DNA of 7,926 nt, from the NCBI GenBank assembly GCA_947465275.1, contig CANIAI010000102.1:1-7926 (forward strand), given 5' to 3'. Below the pieces are notes generated by a model. That model made no database searches. It was not told where the DNA came from and saw only the letters and a program-made list of their open reading frames with translations. Both the position numbers and the translations under genes were made by a program. Positions 5,406 through 7,926 of this stretch are shown one piece after another. The stretch comes from Acidobacteriota bacterium (GTDB taxonomy: Bacteria > Acidobacteriota > Vicinamibacteria > Vicinamibacterales > UBA2999). Positions within the stretch are counted from its first letter, which is position 1, and each line of letters opens with the position of its first letter.

Positions 5406-7926
5406 GGCAGCACTCCTGCCGCTGACGGAGCGGTGACCGGCCCTGCTGGCGCGCCTCTCTGCTGGTGCGCCACGAAGTAGAGCACCGGCACGGTCACGCG
5501 CGACAGGAGGAGCGACGCCACCTCACCAGCCATCAGCGAAATGGCGAGCCCCTGGAAGATCGGGTCGAACAGGATCACGGCCGACCCGACGATGACGGCC
5601 GCGGCGGTGAGCGCCATCGGCCTGAAGCGGACCGCACCCGCGTCGACGACCGCCTCGGCCAGCGGCATCCCCTCGCGCAGCCGCAGCTCGATGAAGTCGA
5701 CGAGGATGATCGAGTTCCTCACCACGATCCCGGCGCCGGCGATGAAGCCGATCATCGACGTCGCCGTGAAGAAGGCGCCCATGGCCGCGTGCGCCGGCAG
5801 GATGCCGACCAGCGAGAACGGGATCGCGGCCATGATCGTCAGCGGCACCCCGAAGGCCTGGAACCACCAGACGACGAGGATGTAGATCAACACGAGGACC
5901 GCGCCGAACGCGATGCCGAGGTCGCGGAACACCTCATAGGTGATGTGCCATTCGCCGTCCCACTTCATGGCGTACTTCCCGCTGTCGAACGGCTGGCGTG
6001 TGTTGAAGATCTCGAAGCGGTAGCCCTCGGGCAGCGTGACCTGCTCGAGCGCGCGGTTCATCTGGAGGATGGCGTAGACCGGGCTCTCGGCGGCGCCGGC
6101 CAGATCGCCGGTCACGTACGTCACCGGGCGCAGGTTCTTGTGGTACAGGCTCGGCGGCTCGACCGTCGACTCCTCGCGGACCAGCTCCCCGAGCGCCACG
6201 CCGGAGTCGAGGCCGCGCTGCGGTGCCGAGGGGCCGAGGATCCGCAGCGCGCGCAGGCTCTCGAGCGACCCCCTGGATGCGCGCGGCAGTCGCACGACGA
6301 TCGGCACCGGCTCGCGCGCGACGTCGTCGTGCAGCAGCCCCGCCACCCGTCCGTCGGTCGCGAGCTGCACCAGCGCTGACACATCGGCTGCGGAGACGCC
6401 GGCGGCCCCCACGCGGTCGCCATCGGCGACCAGCCGCGTGGTCGACTGCGGCGACTCGACGTACCAGTCGACGTCGACGACGCCGGACGTCCGTTCGAAC
6501 ACCTGCTTCACCTGCTCCGCGAGTGCGAGCCGACGGGCGGTGTCGGGCCCATAGACCTCGGCCACCAGCGTCTGCAGCACCGGCGGCCCCGGCGGCACCT
6601 CGGAGACCTGGATCGTCGCGCCCAGGCGGTGCGCGAGCGGGAGGAGTCGCTCACGCACGCGCCGGGCGATCGCGTGACTCTGGTCGTCACGCGAGTCCTT
6701 GGGCAGCAGGTTCACCTGCAGGTCCGCGAGGTGCGGACCACGGCGCAGGAACGAGTGCCGCACGAGTCCATTGAAGGTGTAGGGGGACGCGGTGCCGACA
6801 TAGCTCTGGACGTCGGTGACCGCGGGGTCCTGCAGCACGACGTCGGCGAGCGCACCGGCCGCGCGCGCCGTCGCCTCGAGCGCGGTCCCTTCCGGCATGT
6901 CGACCACGACCTGGAACTCGCGCTTGTTGTCGAACGGCAGCATCTTCACCGTCACGAGTTGGAGCGGCACCAGCGCCACGGCGGCGAGCAGCAGCACCGC
7001 GACACCGGCGAGGAAGGTGACGCGCGCCCGTCCGCTCGTCATCAGCCGTCCCATGCCGCGTCGATAGAACCGCGTGAGGACGTCCTCCCGCTCGTGCGCA
7101 TGTGCCTGCCCGCCACGCAGCAGCCGCACCGCCGCCCAGGGCGTCACGATGAACGCCGCCGCGAGCGAGAAGAGCATGGCTGCGGACGCGCCGACCGGGA
7201 TCGGCCGCATGTAGGGTCCCATCAGCCCGCCCACGAAGGCCATCGGCAGGATGGCCGCGACCACCGTGAGCGTCGCGAGGATCGTGGGGTTCCCCACCTC
7301 GTCGACCGCGCGCACGGCAATCTCGGGCAGTGACAGGCGTCCGCCGTGCAGGCGCACGTGTCGCACGATGTTCTCCACCACCACGATCGCGTCGTCGACC
7401 AGGATGCCGATCGAGAAGATCAGGGCGAAGAGCGTGATGCGGTTGAGGGTGTAGCCATAGAGCGCGAATGCGAAGAGCGTCAGCGCGAGCGTCACAGGGA
7501 TGGCGGTGAGCACCACGCCCGCCTCCCGCAGGCCGAGCGCCAGGCCGATCAGGATCGACACCGACAGCACGGCGATGAGCATGTGCTCGAGCAGCTCGTT
7601 CGACTTCTCGGCCGCGGTCTCACCGTAGTTGCGCACGACCGACACGGTGACGTCGGCCGGAATGAGCACCCCGCGCAGCGCGTCGACCTTCATCTCGACG
7701 TCGCGCGCGACCGTGATGGCGTTGGCCCCCTGGCGCTTCGCGATCGCGATGGTGACCGCCGGGTGCCCGCCCTGATCCTTCGCGTGAAAGCGCACGTAGG
7801 ACGACGGCTCGCTGTCCGCGTCGGTGACCCTGGCGACGTCTCGCACGAGCACCGAGCGGCCGCCGGCCGCCGCCACCAGCACGCGTCCGACCGCGTCGGC
7901 GCTCGTGAGCGCATCGCCCGTCTCGA
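5402..7926 (-). CDS. RND efflux permease (AcrB/HAE-like), partial: N-terminus beyond the right edge
   Basis: About 840 residues are visible and the frame is open to the window edge. Full permeases have roughly 1,030-1,100 residues, so TM1 and much of the first porter domain are missing. The visible part begins around the end of the first porter region (VLVRDVARVTD). It then shows TM2-TM6, with GILVDDAIVVVENIVRH as the TM4 motif carrying the Asp-Asp pair for proton relay, and GNPTILATLTVVAAILPMAF. A large second periplasmic region follows (LPEGTALEAT, VSEVPPGPPVLQTLVAEVYG), and finally TM8-TM12 with GIVVRNSIILVDFIELR and RFRPMALTAAAVIVG. The Asp-Asp pair is typical of hydrophobe/drug (HAE) pumps rather than heavy-metal (CusA/CzcA) pumps. 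It needs a membrane-fusion protein and an outer-membrane channel; neither is in the window, but the fusion protein is usually encoded just upstream, outside the right edge. The valine (GTG) at 7882 is internal, not a start: coding residues continue before it. The stop overlaps the Usp start. Confidence 0.93.
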   Translation of the reverse strand, partial: ETGDALTSADAVGRVLVAAAGGRSVLVRDVARVTDADSEPSSYVRFHAKDQGGHPAVTIAIAKRQGANAITVARDVEMKVDALRGVLIPADVTVSVVRNYGETAAEKSNELLEHMLIAVLSVSILIGLALGLREAGVVLTAIPVTLALTLFAFALYGYTLNRITLFALIFSIGILVDDAIVVVENIVRHVRLHGGRLSLPEIAVRAVDEVGNPTILATLTVVAAILPMAFVGGLMGPYMRPIPVGASAAMLFSLAAAFIVTPWAAVRLLRGGQAHAHEREDVLTRFYRRGMGRLMTSGRARVTFLAGVAVLLLAAVALVPLQLVTVKMLPFDNKREFQVVVDMPEGTALEATARAAGALADVVLQDPAVTDVQSYVGTASPYTFNGLVRHSFLRRGPHLADLQVNLLPKDSRDDQSHAIARRVRERLLPLAHRLGATIQVSEVPPGPPVLQTLVAEVYGPDTARRLALAEQVKQVFERTSGVVDVDWYVESPQSTTRLVADGDRVGAAGVSAADVSALVQLATDGRVAGLLHDDVAREPVPIVVRLPRASRGSLESLRALRILGPSAPQRGLDSGVALGELVREESTVEPPSLYHKNLRPVTYVTGDLAGAAESPVYAILQMNRALEQVTLPEGYRFEIFNTRQPFDSGKYAMKWDGEWHITYEVFRDLGIAFGAVLVLIYILVVWWFQAFGVPLTIMAAIPFSLVGILPAHAAMGAFFTATSMIGFIAGAGIVVRNSIILVDFIELRLREGMPLAEAVVDAGAVRFRPMALTAAAVIVGSAVILFDPIFQGLAISLMAGEVASLLLSRVTVPVLYFVAHQQRGAPAGPVTAPSAAGVLP

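Noticed and set aside
5465..6379. Plus-strand open frame of 304 residues rich in His/Arg/Asp/Glu
   Set aside because: Antisense to the RND permease; the charged composition arises from reading hydrophobic codons on the opposite strand.
6629..7333. Plus-strand open frame of 234 residues opposite the RND gene
   Set aside because: Same reason: charged shadow of a membrane-protein gene with no own ribosome-binding site or domain.
7882..7926. Treating 7882 as the start of the RND gene
   Set aside because: The codon is GTG inside the conserved porter domain and in-frame coding residues (ALTSADAVGR) continue to the window edge; the gene is simply truncated by the window.

Overview
This is a GC-rich bacterial window, dense in genes, with a Gram-negative envelope gene set: an outer-membrane porin, an RND permease and a lipobox signal peptide. 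GC-rich codon use, a stand-alone cohesin-like lipoprotein and an OprO/OprP-like porin fit an environmental Acidobacteriota-type genome (for example Vicinamibacteria). That placement is inference from style; no marker gene is present. No RNA gene, insertion sequence, CRISPR array or phage gene was seen.

Layout, left to right. (a) Positions 1-2255, minus strand: a porin gene (2255-1209) followed after 33 bases by an M3-family peptidyl-dipeptidase (Dcp-like) that runs off the left edge before its catalytic HEXXH. (b) Positions 2256-2351: a short divergent intergenic region. (c) Positions 2352-2992, plus strand, the only plus-strand gene: a lipoprotein with a cohesin-like domain, whose signal peptide and mature domain lie in different reading frames joined by a stop/start overlap. 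(d) A strong hairpin over its stop codon separates it from the convergent minus-strand block. (e) Positions 3013-7926, minus strand. In order of transcription: an RND efflux permease (N-terminus beyond the right edge), a universal stress protein, a 63-residue DUF2892/YgaP-like membrane protein, a His-rich zinc-type CDF transporter, and a small tudor/KOW-like protein with a striking alternating-Asp tail.

The first three genes of block (e) are tightly coupled: RND/Usp and Usp/DUF2892 each overlap by ATGA. They look like one envelope-stress or efflux operon. The CDF gene begins 49 bases further on and may have its own promoter; a small hairpin abuts its ribosome-binding region. Its HD/HD zinc-site signature points to divalent metal export to the periplasm, while the RND permease has the Asp-Asp TM4 motif of the drug/hydrophobe (HAE) class rather than the heavy-metal class, so the substrates need not be the same.

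I found no convincing new defence or mobile system. The points most worth a second look are the frame-split lipoprotein, the alternating-Asp tail encoded by a 24-base tandem repeat, and the RND-Usp-DUF2892 operon.
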